Shown here in pieces: positions 24,717-31,684 of a stretch of DNA of 32,526 bases. Numbering within the stretch: position 1 is the first letter of the stretch; each line of letters starts with the position of its first letter. Source of the DNA: a virus. The notes under the pieces are model-generated. The model did not search any database, had not been told where the DNA came from, and saw nothing but the letters and a program-made list of their open reading frames with translations. The DNA is taken from IMG/VR virus record IMGVR_UViG_3300042355_000615, positions 1 to 32,526 of that record. One strand, 5' to 3'. The position numbers and the translations under genes are program-made.

Positions 24717-24935
24717 ATGCTTAAATCACTACTACAAGATGGAGTAGACGGCAGCCTAAGCAGCAAACGTGTAATAACATTTTTAGCTTTTATGTTATGT
24801 AGCTTAGGTTTTGTAGCTAATTTATTTTTTGGGTATAAAGTAGACGGGACGTTATACGATAGTATGATGTATATAGTATTAGTAGGCCTAGGTGTAATTG
24901 TTACTGAAAAGTTTAGCCCACACAAAAAGGACTAA
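24717..24935 (+). CDS. Candidate holin (72 aa, two membrane segments)
   Basis: 72 residues. It has a short charged N terminus (MLKSLLQDGVDGSLSSKR), hydrophobic segment 1 (about 20-40, VITFLAFMLCSLGFVANLFF), a short polar turn with Asp, hydrophobic segment 2 (about 48-64, YDSMMYIVLVGLGVIV) and a basic tail (KFSPHKKD). Size, topology and charged ends match small class II holins. It starts one base after the upstream stop, with ggag before the ATG. Of the two membrane proteins after the endolysin it is the better holin candidate. Confidence 0.65.
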   Translation: MLKSLLQDGVDGSLSSKRVITFLAFMLCSLGFVANLFFGYKVDGTLYDSMMYIVLVGLGVIVTEKFSPHKKD

Positions 24936-24937
24936 CC

Positions 24938-25135
24938 ATGAAATATATTTTAGCCGTGTTAATTGCCTTATCTGGTACAGGTTATGTACTAGCAGAACCC
25001 GAAACTAAACGGGTTTGTGAAATTCAAAAAGATAGCAAAGGTAAAGAGCAAGAAGTTTGTAAAACTATAAAGATTCACAAAAAGCTAGAAGGTGCTCAAA
25101 AACCTAGTGAGGTAAAACCAGACGCAAAAAAGTAA
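24938..25135 (+). CDS. Small secreted Lys-rich protein (65 aa)
   Basis: 65 residues. Residues 1-19 (MKYILAVLIALSGTGYVLA) form a signal peptide with probable cleavage after ALA-like LAEP. The mature part is about 46 residues, strongly charged (KDSKGKEQEVCKTIKIHKKL) with a Cys pair (CEIQ...EVCK) that could form one disulphide. It starts 2 bp after the candidate holin, with aaaggac upstream. It is the last gene of the envelope block. No family was recognised; a periplasmic role at lysis is inferred from position only. Confidence 0.6.
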   Translation: MKYILAVLIALSGTGYVLAEPETKRVCEIQKDSKGKEQEVCKTIKIHKKLEGAQKPSEVKPDAKK

Positions 25136-25175
25136 TCTAAGTATTTAACTTTAACTTCTTAACAGGGTCGAATCG

Positions 25176-25865
25176 ATGGCAACTAGATCAGGTAAAAAAG
25201 CTCGCAAACAACAAACCAATACTCAGTCAAACCCTATTGAGTATGGTTTTAAGGATGTAAAACCTCTGAATTTTATACAAGAACAATACTTAAATGCTAT
25301 AAAACAAAACGAGGTAGTTTTTGGAGTAGGTAGCGCAGGTACAGGTAAAACATTTGTAGCCGCTAGTTACGCTGCAGGAGAGCTTTTTCATAGACGCGTA
25401 AATAAAATTATACTAACTCGTCCTAATATAGAAACAGGTCGTGGACTAGGATTTTTACCAGGTGAATTAGAGGAAAAGTATGCCCCATACTTAGAACCAT
25501 TTGACAACGTGTTTCAACGATCTTTAGGCAAAGGATTCTATGAATATGCACTTAAAAATCATGATATAGAACCCAGACCTATAGGATTTATGCGTGGAGC
25601 AACATTTGATAATGCAATAGTTTTAGTGGATGAAGCACAAAACTTAACTAAAACTGAACTAAAAATGCTCTTATCACGCATAGGTAAAAATTGTAAAGTA
25701 ATTCTAAGCGGAGATCCAGACCAGCGAGACTTAGCTAACTCAGGACTTGAAGATGCTATAAAAAGACTAGAAGGCATTGAAGGTATAGAAGTAGTTAGAT
25801 TCTTAGATCAAGACATAGTTCGTAGTAAAATGTGTAAACAAATAATTTTAGCATACAAGGATTAA
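25176..25865 (+). CDS. phoH: PhoH-like P-loop ATPase
   Basis: 229 residues. Walker A GVGSAGTGKT lies at 50-59, Walker B AIVLVDEAQN at about 147-156, and PhoH signatures LTRPNIETGRGLGFLPGELE (80-99) and SGDPDQRDL follow. This is a complete PhoH-type ATPase domain without extra RNA-binding domains. phoH is one of the most common genes in marine and freshwater phages. It was first linked to phosphate starvation, but its role in phages is not settled; RNA helicase or repair roles have been proposed. It follows the lysis genes after 40 bp and ends one base before the next start. A pstS gene on the other strand gives a second possible phosphate link. Confidence 0.95.
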   Translation: MATRSGKKARKQQTNTQSNPIEYGFKDVKPLNFIQEQYLNAIKQNEVVFGVGSAGTGKTFVAASYAAGELFHRRVNKIILTRPNIETGRGLGFLPGELEEKYAPYLEPFDNVFQRSLGKGFYEYALKNHDIEPRPIGFMRGATFDNAIVLVDEAQNLTKTELKMLLSRIGKNCKVILSGDPDQRDLANSGLEDAIKRLEGIEGIEVVRFLDQDIVRSKMCKQIILAYKD

Positions 25866-25866
25866 A

Positions 25867-26517
25867 ATGGCAAAAACTTACAAACCCACTAGTGGCATGG
25901 CATCGGCGGCCCGTCGTGCCCTAAAGTGGAAACAGGAAGGTAAGCCTGGCGGTACTCTAGTAGGTTTAGCCAGAGCTAATCAATTAAAGGACCGAGAACC
26001 ATTAAGCGCTTCAACTGTACTACGAATGTACAGCTTTTTTTCCCGTCACGAAGTAGACAAAAGGGCTACAGGTTTTCGTAGTGGTGAAGAAGGGTTTCCT
26101 AGTAAGGGTAGAGTAGCTTGGGATCTCTGGGGAGGTGATGGTGGTTATTCGTGGAGTCGTGCTAAGCGTAATCAAATTATGCGCGAACGTGAAGGCAAAG
26201 CTCTTAAACTACTAAGCCTAACAGTAAAAGCATATGTAAAGCAAGAATACTTAGACATTGTAGCTCAAGCAATTGAAGACTATGCTAATGAAAATATTGG
26301 AGAAGAAATAGAGGCTTTTGGTCAGTTTATGTACCATGCAGAACTACTACGTAATGGTCATGTTGATGTATACCTACAAGATTTGCCAGATGTAGATCAG
26401 CCTTATCGTGACATACTAGTAGAAATAGTTAGTACACTATATGATAGTGATGAAGATAGTTCGGATGATATGGATGATGAGGACAGTGACCAAGACACTG
26501 ACGATTCACCCAGATAA
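25867..26517 (+). CDS. Protein with conserved RHEVDK/WDLWGGDxGxSW domain and acidic tail (216 aa)
   Basis: Residues about 10-105 contain SAARRALKWKQEGKPGGTLV, GLARANQLKDREPLS, SFFSRHEVDK, PSKGRVAWDLWGGDGGYSW and SRAKRNQI. This domain recurs in many phage and prophage proteins, sometimes fused to head-maturation proteins, without a settled function that I know of. Residues 115-190 are a helical segment without motifs I recognise. The last 30 residues are almost only Asp, Glu and Ser, like a DNA-mimic or binding tail. The gene is one base behind phoH and directly before the strong terminator, so it closes the rightward operon. Confidence 0.7.
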   Translation: MAKTYKPTSGMASAARRALKWKQEGKPGGTLVGLARANQLKDREPLSASTVLRMYSFFSRHEVDKRATGFRSGEEGFPSKGRVAWDLWGGDGGYSWSRAKRNQIMREREGKALKLLSLTVKAYVKQEYLDIVAQAIEDYANENIGEEIEAFGQFMYHAELLRNGHVDVYLQDLPDVDQPYRDILVEIVSTLYDSDEDSSDDMDDEDSDQDTDDSPR

Positions 26518-26518
26518 C

Positions 26519-26554
26519 AAAAAGCCCCGTTACTGTAAGGTAACGGGGCTTTTT
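26519..26554. terminator. Bidirectional rho-independent terminator between convergent operons
   Basis: A perfect 15-bp inverted repeat (26519-26533 and 26540-26554) with a 6-base loop has a G/C-rich core flanked by A5 on the left and T5 on the right. It works for rightward transcription after the acidic-tail gene. The same hairpin gives a T-run on the lower strand just beyond the stop of the 58-residue gene. It separates the late-type block from the replication and metabolism block. Confidence 0.95.
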
Positions 26555-26556
26555 AT

Positions 26557-26733
26557 TTAACTAGCAGGCGTTTCAGGTGGAGGCTGAAGTGCTTGTAGTT
26601 GTTCTTGTGCTTCTTTTTGAATCTTTTGACTTAGAGGATTGCAAACTTTAGCAGGCAATTCTTGTAAGCCTGCTAGGAGTGCATTAATTTCGTTTACGCT
26701 AAGTGTAAGTGTTAAGATAGGATCATTATTCAT
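26557..26733 (-). CDS. Small conserved phage protein (58 aa)
   Basis: Leftward reading from the ATG at 26733 to the TAA at 26557 gives 58 residues starting MNNDPILTLTLSVNEINALL. They continue with AGLQELPAKVCNPLSQKIQK, a Glu/Gln/Ala helix and a short Pro-rich end. The pattern LTLSVNEINxxLxxLxxLPxxxxxxLxxKIxxQ matches a short hypothetical family of T4-like cyanophages. The gene lies 9 bp behind the nrdJ stop and 2 bp before the terminator, so it is probably the last gene of the leftward operon. Its Shine-Dalgarno is weak. Function unknown. Confidence 0.75.
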   Translation of the reverse strand: MNNDPILTLTLSVNEINALLAGLQELPAKVCNPLSQKIQKEAQEQLQALQPPPETPAS

Positions 26734-26742
26734 ATTTAAATA

Positions 26743-28704
26743 TTACTTTACTGGGCATGCGCCGGTTAAACATTCGTCATCTAAGATTGCGTCAAAACTA
26801 TTGGCACTATCTATATTGACGGCTTTTAGGTCTTGAACATATGTGCGAAACGTATATTCGTCGACAACTTCTTGTGGTAGGTATAAGTAGCCAAGATCTT
26901 TGGCTGTTTTTGTAGGATCACTTCTATAAATAAATGAAACGCCAACATAGCAGTCCCAATTATTCATTAACCAATCCACAATTTGTGGAACTTCATGTGG
27001 CTCGTAGCTAATAGTTACTGACGTATTTTGCTGAGTCCAACTAGTCTGAATTAACTTGTAACGCTCTAGCTGATCAATAGCAGTTTCTAGGTTAACTTCT
27101 TTACCGTCTTGTTTATGGAACGGAACATCCGACCACTCTACTGGAAAGGTTACTAGAACACCGGTATCATCAGTAGGATGATTAAATACTTTGTAGTTTG
27201 CCTCACGTAGCTTATCTACAACTGGATCGTACTTGCTAAACTGCACATTGTTGAAAATGTACTTGCCTAGCGGCTTGTGAACACCCTCAGTTGTATCCAT
27301 AATTTTACTTAGTGTGCCTGACGGCTTAACGCAAGTAATGTTTTTAGGACGAGGCAACCCTAGCTCATCTGCCATACCAATGGCTGCACTAGTAGCTGTA
27401 CGCTTTAGGTATTCATAATCATATCCAGTCATGTCTGGACGCTTAGCAATACCAGTTAGGCCTACACCACACAGTCGCAAGAAGTAATTGTTGAGATGCC
27501 ATGCTTCTTGGAGGATACCGTCTTTGAGGTTAACACAGGTTTGACGGTAATTAGCTCGGGCGGCAAGCCGTATAGCTTCGTGAAGTCCTGCGGTATTTCC
27601 CTTAAACTTTCCAATATCTGTTTCTGTAAGATTACAGAATGATTTGTTTCCGAGTAGAATCTCAACACAAGGATTTGCTCCCTTATACCAAGGTGCACGA
27701 CGACGTGCTTCTTGTGCATTAATAAACCCTGGCTCACTTCCGCCAGCTTCTTGCATAATTGCAAATATTTCGCTTAGTTGCTCGTAGGTAGGCTTTTCAT
27801 TAAACACTAGACTATTGTTACTTTGCTGACGATGTGCATTGCCATGCAACCACCAGTCTTTTTTAGCTACTGCAAATTCTTGCCACTCCGGTTGGCCGTA
27901 GTCGAAAAGCGCAATCTCAGCACTTCGGCGACTAGACAGAATGGTACCAAGCCAATTAACAATATCCATGATATCCATTCTGGTGAGTAGTGAATCTGCC
28001 CGTCCATTAAGGATACGGGCGATAGCAACATAAGCAGTACTGATAGCCGAGTCACCCGAACTAATCCATCCATAGCCTTTTAACCTTTCACCAGCAGGAC
28101 GCAGTTGACTGAAGTCTAGAACAAGAGTATCAGCAGGATATTTTCCTGCCATTAGTTTACCAATGCTTTTAGCCCATGCTTCTGCACTATCGCCAACCTG
28201 AATACGCCAAGTTTTTGTTTGCGGGTCCCAAGTTTCTACATTATGTTCACAGCCACCCTTTTCAGTACGCTGTGATCGTACCACTTCGATATTTTGAATA
28301 GGTTTTGAGAATCCATTTAGTGTGCCTATAATAGGCTTAAATCCTACGCCGCAACCTTGTAAAAGTAGCCATAGTACATCTACTACGTCATATACAGTTT
28401 CTACTTCTGTAAAGCTACAATTAAACTGTGATGCTTCACGATTTTTAGCTACTTGTGTGCCGCCTAGCCATAAGGTACGACCGCTCATAGAAACTTTACG
28501 CTCAAGCATAAGTTGTTCTAGGCGATTTAGTTCTGCGTACTCATTGGGAAGCAGCTGCCTACCGGCAGCACGTTCCCACAACCATGCCTGATGTGAGATT
28601 ACTCGGCTAACAGTATCTTGCCAAGTTTCAAATTGTTTGCCATCATCACTGATGGGTCTGTTATAAGTTCGTCGGGTAATTACTTGTGCTCGTGTGCTTG
28701 TCAT
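26743..28704 (-). CDS. nrdJ: Adenosylcobalamin-dependent class II ribonucleoside-triphosphate reductase
   Basis: 653 residues, of the monomeric Lactobacillus-type (RTPR) branch. Residues Cys96 (in FNCSF) and Cys357 (in SFCNL) fit the active-site redox pair. NPCVE (344-348) supplies the radical Cys346 and Glu348. The C-terminal ECLTGACPVK holds Cys645 and Cys650, the shuttle pair with the same five-residue spacing as in the Lactobacillus enzyme. It reduces ribonucleoside triphosphates to deoxy forms with B12 and no separate small subunit, supplying DNA precursors during infection. A strong Shine-Dalgarno (gaggagt) precedes the ATG, and dut lies 9 bp upstream in the same direction. It depends on host cobalamin. 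Confidence 0.95.
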   Translation of the reverse strand: MTSTRAQVITRRTYNRPISDDGKQFETWQDTVSRVISHQAWLWERAAGRQLLPNEYAELNRLEQLMLERKVSMSGRTLWLGGTQVAKNREASQFNCSFTEVETVYDVVDVLWLLLQGCGVGFKPIIGTLNGFSKPIQNIEVVRSQRTEKGGCEHNVETWDPQTKTWRIQVGDSAEAWAKSIGKLMAGKYPADTLVLDFSQLRPAGERLKGYGWISSGDSAISTAYVAIARILNGRADSLLTRMDIMDIVNWLGTILSSRRSAEIALFDYGQPEWQEFAVAKKDWWLHGNAHRQQSNNSLVFNEKPTYEQLSEIFAIMQEAGGSEPGFINAQEARRRAPWYKGANPCVEILLGNKSFCNLTETDIGKFKGNTAGLHEAIRLAARANYRQTCVNLKDGILQEAWHLNNYFLRLCGVGLTGIAKRPDMTGYDYEYLKRTATSAAIGMADELGLPRPKNITCVKPSGTLSKIMDTTEGVHKPLGKYIFNNVQFSKYDPVVDKLREANYKVFNHPTDDTGVLVTFPVEWSDVPFHKQDGKEVNLETAIDQLERYKLIQTSWTQQNTSVTISYEPHEVPQIVDWLMNNWDCYVGVSFIYRSDPTKTAKDLGYLYLPQEVVDEYTFRTYVQDLKAVNIDSANSFDAILDDECLTGACPVK

Positions 28705-28713
28705 GTTACTCCT

Positions 28714-29196
28714 CTATGTTCCTGTGCTGCCAAAGCCGCCTGTACCTCGTTGGGTATCATTCCAGCAGTCTGTAAATGTGGCTAATTGAATTGGTACTAT
28801 TACTAGTTGTGCAATTCTGTCGCCTTGTTTAATTTTATATAAGTCGCCTGAAATATTTTTTAACAGAACTTTTAGTTCGCCACGGTAATCACTGTCTATA
28901 ACGCCTACGCTATTAGGCAGTATGATTCCCCTTTTTCCTTGACTGGATCTGTTAAAGATTAACCCGACAAAGCCTACTGGAATTTTGACTGCTATACCTG
29001 TACCAACAGCTTTGGTTTCTTCAGGATAAAGATCAATAGTTTCCGCACTACACAGATCGGCTCCTGCATCTGTGGGGTGCTGACGTTTAGGTAGCTCTGC
29101 ATCTGCCGTTAGTCGTAAACATTGAATATTAAGTGTACTAGCATAAAATCCTTGTATACTAGTTGTTCCTGTTAATGTTGTTGCGCCATTTATCAT
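28714..29196 (-). CDS. dut: dUTPase (dUTP pyrophosphatase)
   Basis: 160 residues with the five motifs of trimeric dUTPases: DAGADL (43-48), RSSQGKRG (83-90), GVIDSDYRGE (98-107, catalytic Asp101), GDRIAQLV (125-132) and RGTGGFGSTG (150-159). It hydrolyses dUTP to dUMP, lowering uracil misincorporation and feeding dTMP synthesis. The N terminus has about 20 residues (INGATTLTGTTSIQGFYAS) before the usual start of the fold, without another start codon in between. The start shares ATGA with the exonuclease gene upstream, supporting this start by coupling. Confidence 0.95.
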   Translation of the reverse strand: MINGATTLTGTTSIQGFYASTLNIQCLRLTADAELPKRQHPTDAGADLCSAETIDLYPEETKAVGTGIAVKIPVGFVGLIFNRSSQGKRGIILPNSVGVIDSDYRGELKVLLKNISGDLYKIKQGDRIAQLVIVPIQLATFTDCWNDTQRGTGGFGSTGT

Positions 29197-30035
29197 TTAA
29201 TATACTCTTGTAGGATAGTATCTATATGTTGTGTGTTAGAACCTAGTGCATCTGCACAGTATGTAACTAAGTCCATAAGCTGATAGTTTAGCATGATAGT
29301 ATCTGCACTATCATTAAGTGTTTTAACGTATTTTAGTTTGCTGGAGATAGGTAGATTTGCAACTATATCAAGAGCAGTGCCCCACTCTTCCACAAGTTGA
29401 TGAGCACGTTTAGGGCCGATGCCTTCTACTCCGCGAACATTATCTCCAGTATCACCCATTAGGCATTTAATACTAATGTATTGATCTTGTGTAAAGTCGT
29501 AGTGAGTGTGCCAATTATTAGCTGTAACTTCTTTGCGTGTTACATAACTAAATCTGCTAGTATCTTCACCCACTAGTAGATCCCAGTCTTTATCGCTACT
29601 AATTAGCCAAGTATGGGTAACGGGATAATTTTTGACCTGTTGAGTTATGTAAGCGGCTATATCATCAGCCTCAGTTTGTGGAAACTGAACAATCGGGTAT
29701 GTAGTCTGAGTACGAATCCAGTCTAGTGTGTGCTGATAATCTTCAAAAAATCGCTCAAAAGCTGCACGTTCCGCTTCAGTTTGCTCAGCAAATTTATCTT
29801 TTCGGTTTTGTTTATATTCAGGATAAATCTGTTTACGATAGCTGCTTGAACCTTGATCCGCAGCCACAATAACCCAGCGAGCTTTGTAACTCTTTTTAAG
29901 ACTATCTATTGTACGCAAGTAATCTTCATAAAAGTCTGTTGCGCCATTATGCTTCCAGCGAAATGCTAAGTTTAGTGCATCCACTACCATTAAGGTATTT
30001 TCTAATTCACTTACTTGTTGAAATGATTTACTCAT
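29193..30035 (-). CDS. 5'-3' exonuclease / flap endonuclease (RNase H-type, T4 Rnh / T5 FEN family)
   Basis: 280 residues. The acidic metal-binding set is present: Asp19 (VVDALN), Asp60 with the following SSYRKQIYPEYKQNR arch segment, Glu122/Asp124/Asp125 (EADDIAAY), Asp148/Asp150 (SSDKDWDLL), and Asp195/Asp198 in MGDTGDNVRGVEGIGPKRA, the helix-hairpin-helix DNA-binding turn. It removes RNA primers and 5' flaps during lagging-strand replication. It is translated 2 bp after pstS and overlaps dut by ATGA. Its length is closer to T4 RNase H and T5 exonuclease than to polymerase-fused forms. Confidence 0.93.
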   Translation of the reverse strand: MSKSFQQVSELENTLMVVDALNLAFRWKHNGATDFYEDYLRTIDSLKKSYKARWVIVAADQGSSSYRKQIYPEYKQNRKDKFAEQTEAERAAFERFFEDYQHTLDWIRTQTTYPIVQFPQTEADDIAAYITQQVKNYPVTHTWLISSDKDWDLLVGEDTSRFSYVTRKEVTANNWHTHYDFTQDQYISIKCLMGDTGDNVRGVEGIGPKRAHQLVEEWGTALDIVANLPISSKLKYVKTLNDSADTIMLNYQLMDLVTYCADALGSNTQHIDTILQEYIK

Positions 30036-30037
30036 AT

Positions 30038-31048
30038 TTAGTGCTTAATCTGACTCCAAACACGGGTTCTAATTTGAGCTTGTAGTGTCTCTGGAAGGTG
30101 TACATAATCAAGTTCTTCACTCATTTTAGCACCGTGTTTAAATGCCCAATCAAAAAACTTAATAGCTTCTTGGCTGGATTTTTTATCTTGTGGATCTTTG
30201 TACATGATAATAAAACTAGCAGTACTAATTGGCCAAGTATTCTTACCCGGTTGATCAACAATACTTAGACCCATACCGGGTACACTAAACCAATCTGCAC
30301 CAGCCGCAGCGGCAGCAAAAGTAGTATCATCAGGATTAACAAATATACCGTCCTTGTTTTGTAGTTTCATGTAGGTCATGTTATTTTTCTTAACATAGGC
30401 ATACTCTACATATCCCACAGAACCACGTACCCTACGCACATTAGCAGCCACGCCTTCATTACCTTTGCCACCTACACTGCTACTAGCAGGCCATTTTACT
30501 GCTGCGCCACGTCCTACACGACTCATCCAGTCTGGGCTTACTGTGCTCAAGTAATCAGTAAAATTAAAAGTAGTTCCCGATCCATCAGCTCTGTGTACTA
30601 CGGTAATAGCCATATCTGGTAATTTTTTGGCTGGATTAAGTTGCTGAAGTTTAGGGTCATTCCACTTTACTATAGTACCCATAAACACTTCAGCCAGTAC
30701 GGGTCCGGTAATAACAAGTTCACCAGGTTGAAATCCGTCAAGATTAATAACAGGGACTGTTCCACCTATAATTGCAGGAAATTGAACTTGTCCCAGCTTA
30801 TCCAGATCTTCACCCTTAACCGGAGCATCTGTAGCTCCAAATGTTACTGTTTTATTATTAATTTGACGAATACCGCCAGAACTGCCAATACTTTGATAAT
30901 TTAATCCAATTTTAGTCTCTTTTTGATAGGCTTCAGCCCATTTAGCGTATATTGGATAAGGAAAAGTAGCTCCTGCTGCTGTAATTGTTTGAGCTGCAAC
31001 TGAAATAGAGGCTGTAGCAAGAATAATTCCAACTAATTTATTAATCAT
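30038..31048 (-). CDS. pstS: Periplasmic phosphate-binding protein PstS (auxiliary metabolic gene)
   Basis: I choose the ATG at 31048, which has agga six bases ahead, over the TTG at 31054. It gives 336 residues. Residues 1-20 (MINKLVGIILATASISVAAQ) are a signal peptide. The mature protein has the PstS landmarks AGATFPYPIYAKWAEAY, IGSSGGIRQI, FGATDAP, and RADGSGTTFNFTDYLS, including residues that bind phosphate in the family. It captures periplasmic phosphate for the host Pst ABC transporter. Phage copies are known in cyanophages and other marine phages and are read as boosting phosphate uptake during infection. No pstCAB genes are present, so it must use host partners. Confidence 0.95.
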   Translation of the reverse strand: MINKLVGIILATASISVAAQTITAAGATFPYPIYAKWAEAYQKETKIGLNYQSIGSSGGIRQINNKTVTFGATDAPVKGEDLDKLGQVQFPAIIGGTVPVINLDGFQPGELVITGPVLAEVFMGTIVKWNDPKLQQLNPAKKLPDMAITVVHRADGSGTTFNFTDYLSTVSPDWMSRVGRGAAVKWPASSSVGGKGNEGVAANVRRVRGSVGYVEYAYVKKNNMTYMKLQNKDGIFVNPDDTTFAAAAAGADWFSVPGMGLSIVDQPGKNTWPISTASFIIMYKDPQDKKSSQEAIKFFDWAFKHGAKMSEELDYVHLPETLQAQIRTRVWSQIKH

Positions 31049-31056
31049 AGACAATC

Positions 31057-31512
31057 CTAGGTTTTGATAAACTCAATATTTTCATTTGTTATCCAATCTT
31101 CTGCTAGTGCAACAAAAAATTTATAATCATCTCTGTTTATATACACATAAGGATATAGATCATTAGGTATATCTTGAAAGGCTACAAATATTTTACTACG
31201 ATCAAACTTAAAGAATAGTAGTGGTTGTTTACCGACTTGACCACTTTCTCGTAGTGTTTGCTGCCACCAGTCTAGAAGCGTAGGACTTTTACTGGTTAAT
31301 ATATGGCTAGTAAGATGATCGTCTGCATAGCCTTTTACTTCTACACAGTATATATTCTTTTCGCCCGGAATATATAAGTCACCTTTTAGGCCATGTTTTT
31401 CATTTAGTGCACCAGAGCCTGGAACTCGTTCCCACTTTAACTGGGTATGTTCTCGTAAAAATTCTTTTACTTTGGTTTCGGTTCTAGCGCCCTTTTGTCG
31501 GCTATCTACCAC
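31057..31512 (-). CDS. PD-(D/E)XK nuclease, Holliday-junction-resolvase-like
   Basis: 151 residues from a GTG start. An N-terminal helix with Glu12 (TETKVKEFLRE) is followed by WERVPGSGALNEKHGLKGDL (Asp45) and YCVEVKGY (Glu58, Lys60), the E...D...E-x-K core of the restriction-like nuclease fold. The VPGSG-GD order resembles archaeal Hjc and phage resolvases. The C-terminal half (PLLFFKFDRSKIFVAF, DDYKFFVAL) is the usual strand-helix end. It could resolve recombination or replication junctions with the gp46-like ATPase encoded upstream; another nuclease role is possible. It overlaps the upstream gene by 3 bp or more and lies 8 bp before pstS. Confidence 0.75.
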   Translation of the reverse strand: MVDSRQKGARTETKVKEFLREHTQLKWERVPGSGALNEKHGLKGDLYIPGEKNIYCVEVKGYADDHLTSHILTSKSPTLLDWWQQTLRESGQVGKQPLLFFKFDRSKIFVAFQDIPNDLYPYVYINRDDYKFFVALAEDWITNENIEFIKT

Positions 31513-31684
31513 GACGAACTTTTGGAAGTAAACCCACGGGCTTAGGATTTTTCCAGTTATCTATTGCTTGATTTATTTCTAGGGCTAGGGCATCCCAATC
31601 AGTTATCATGTCTAGTTTACCACCAGCGTGATAAACAAATGTGGTATGCTTGCCTTTTACAATCTTTGAGCGTTTGGGCTTCAC
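31502..31684 (-). CDS. Small unknown protein (60 aa)
   Basis: 60 residues from a GTG start that forms TAGTG with the stop of the aldolase-like gene and has ggag seven bases ahead. It is basic at both ends (MKPKRSKIVKGK, LPKVRRGR) with a middle of HAGGKLDMITDWDALALEIN. Its end overlaps the nuclease gene by 11 bp. Conserved overlaps on both sides support a real gene. It may bind DNA given its charge, but no motif was recognised. Confidence 0.65.
   Translation of the reverse strand: MKPKRSKIVKGKHTTFVYHAGGKLDMITDWDALALEINQAIDNWKNPKPVGLLPKVRRGR

Noticed and set aside
30641-30904. Rightward frame of 87 residues opposite pstS
   Set aside because: pstS is complete and conserved on the other strand; this frame has no motif or start signal.
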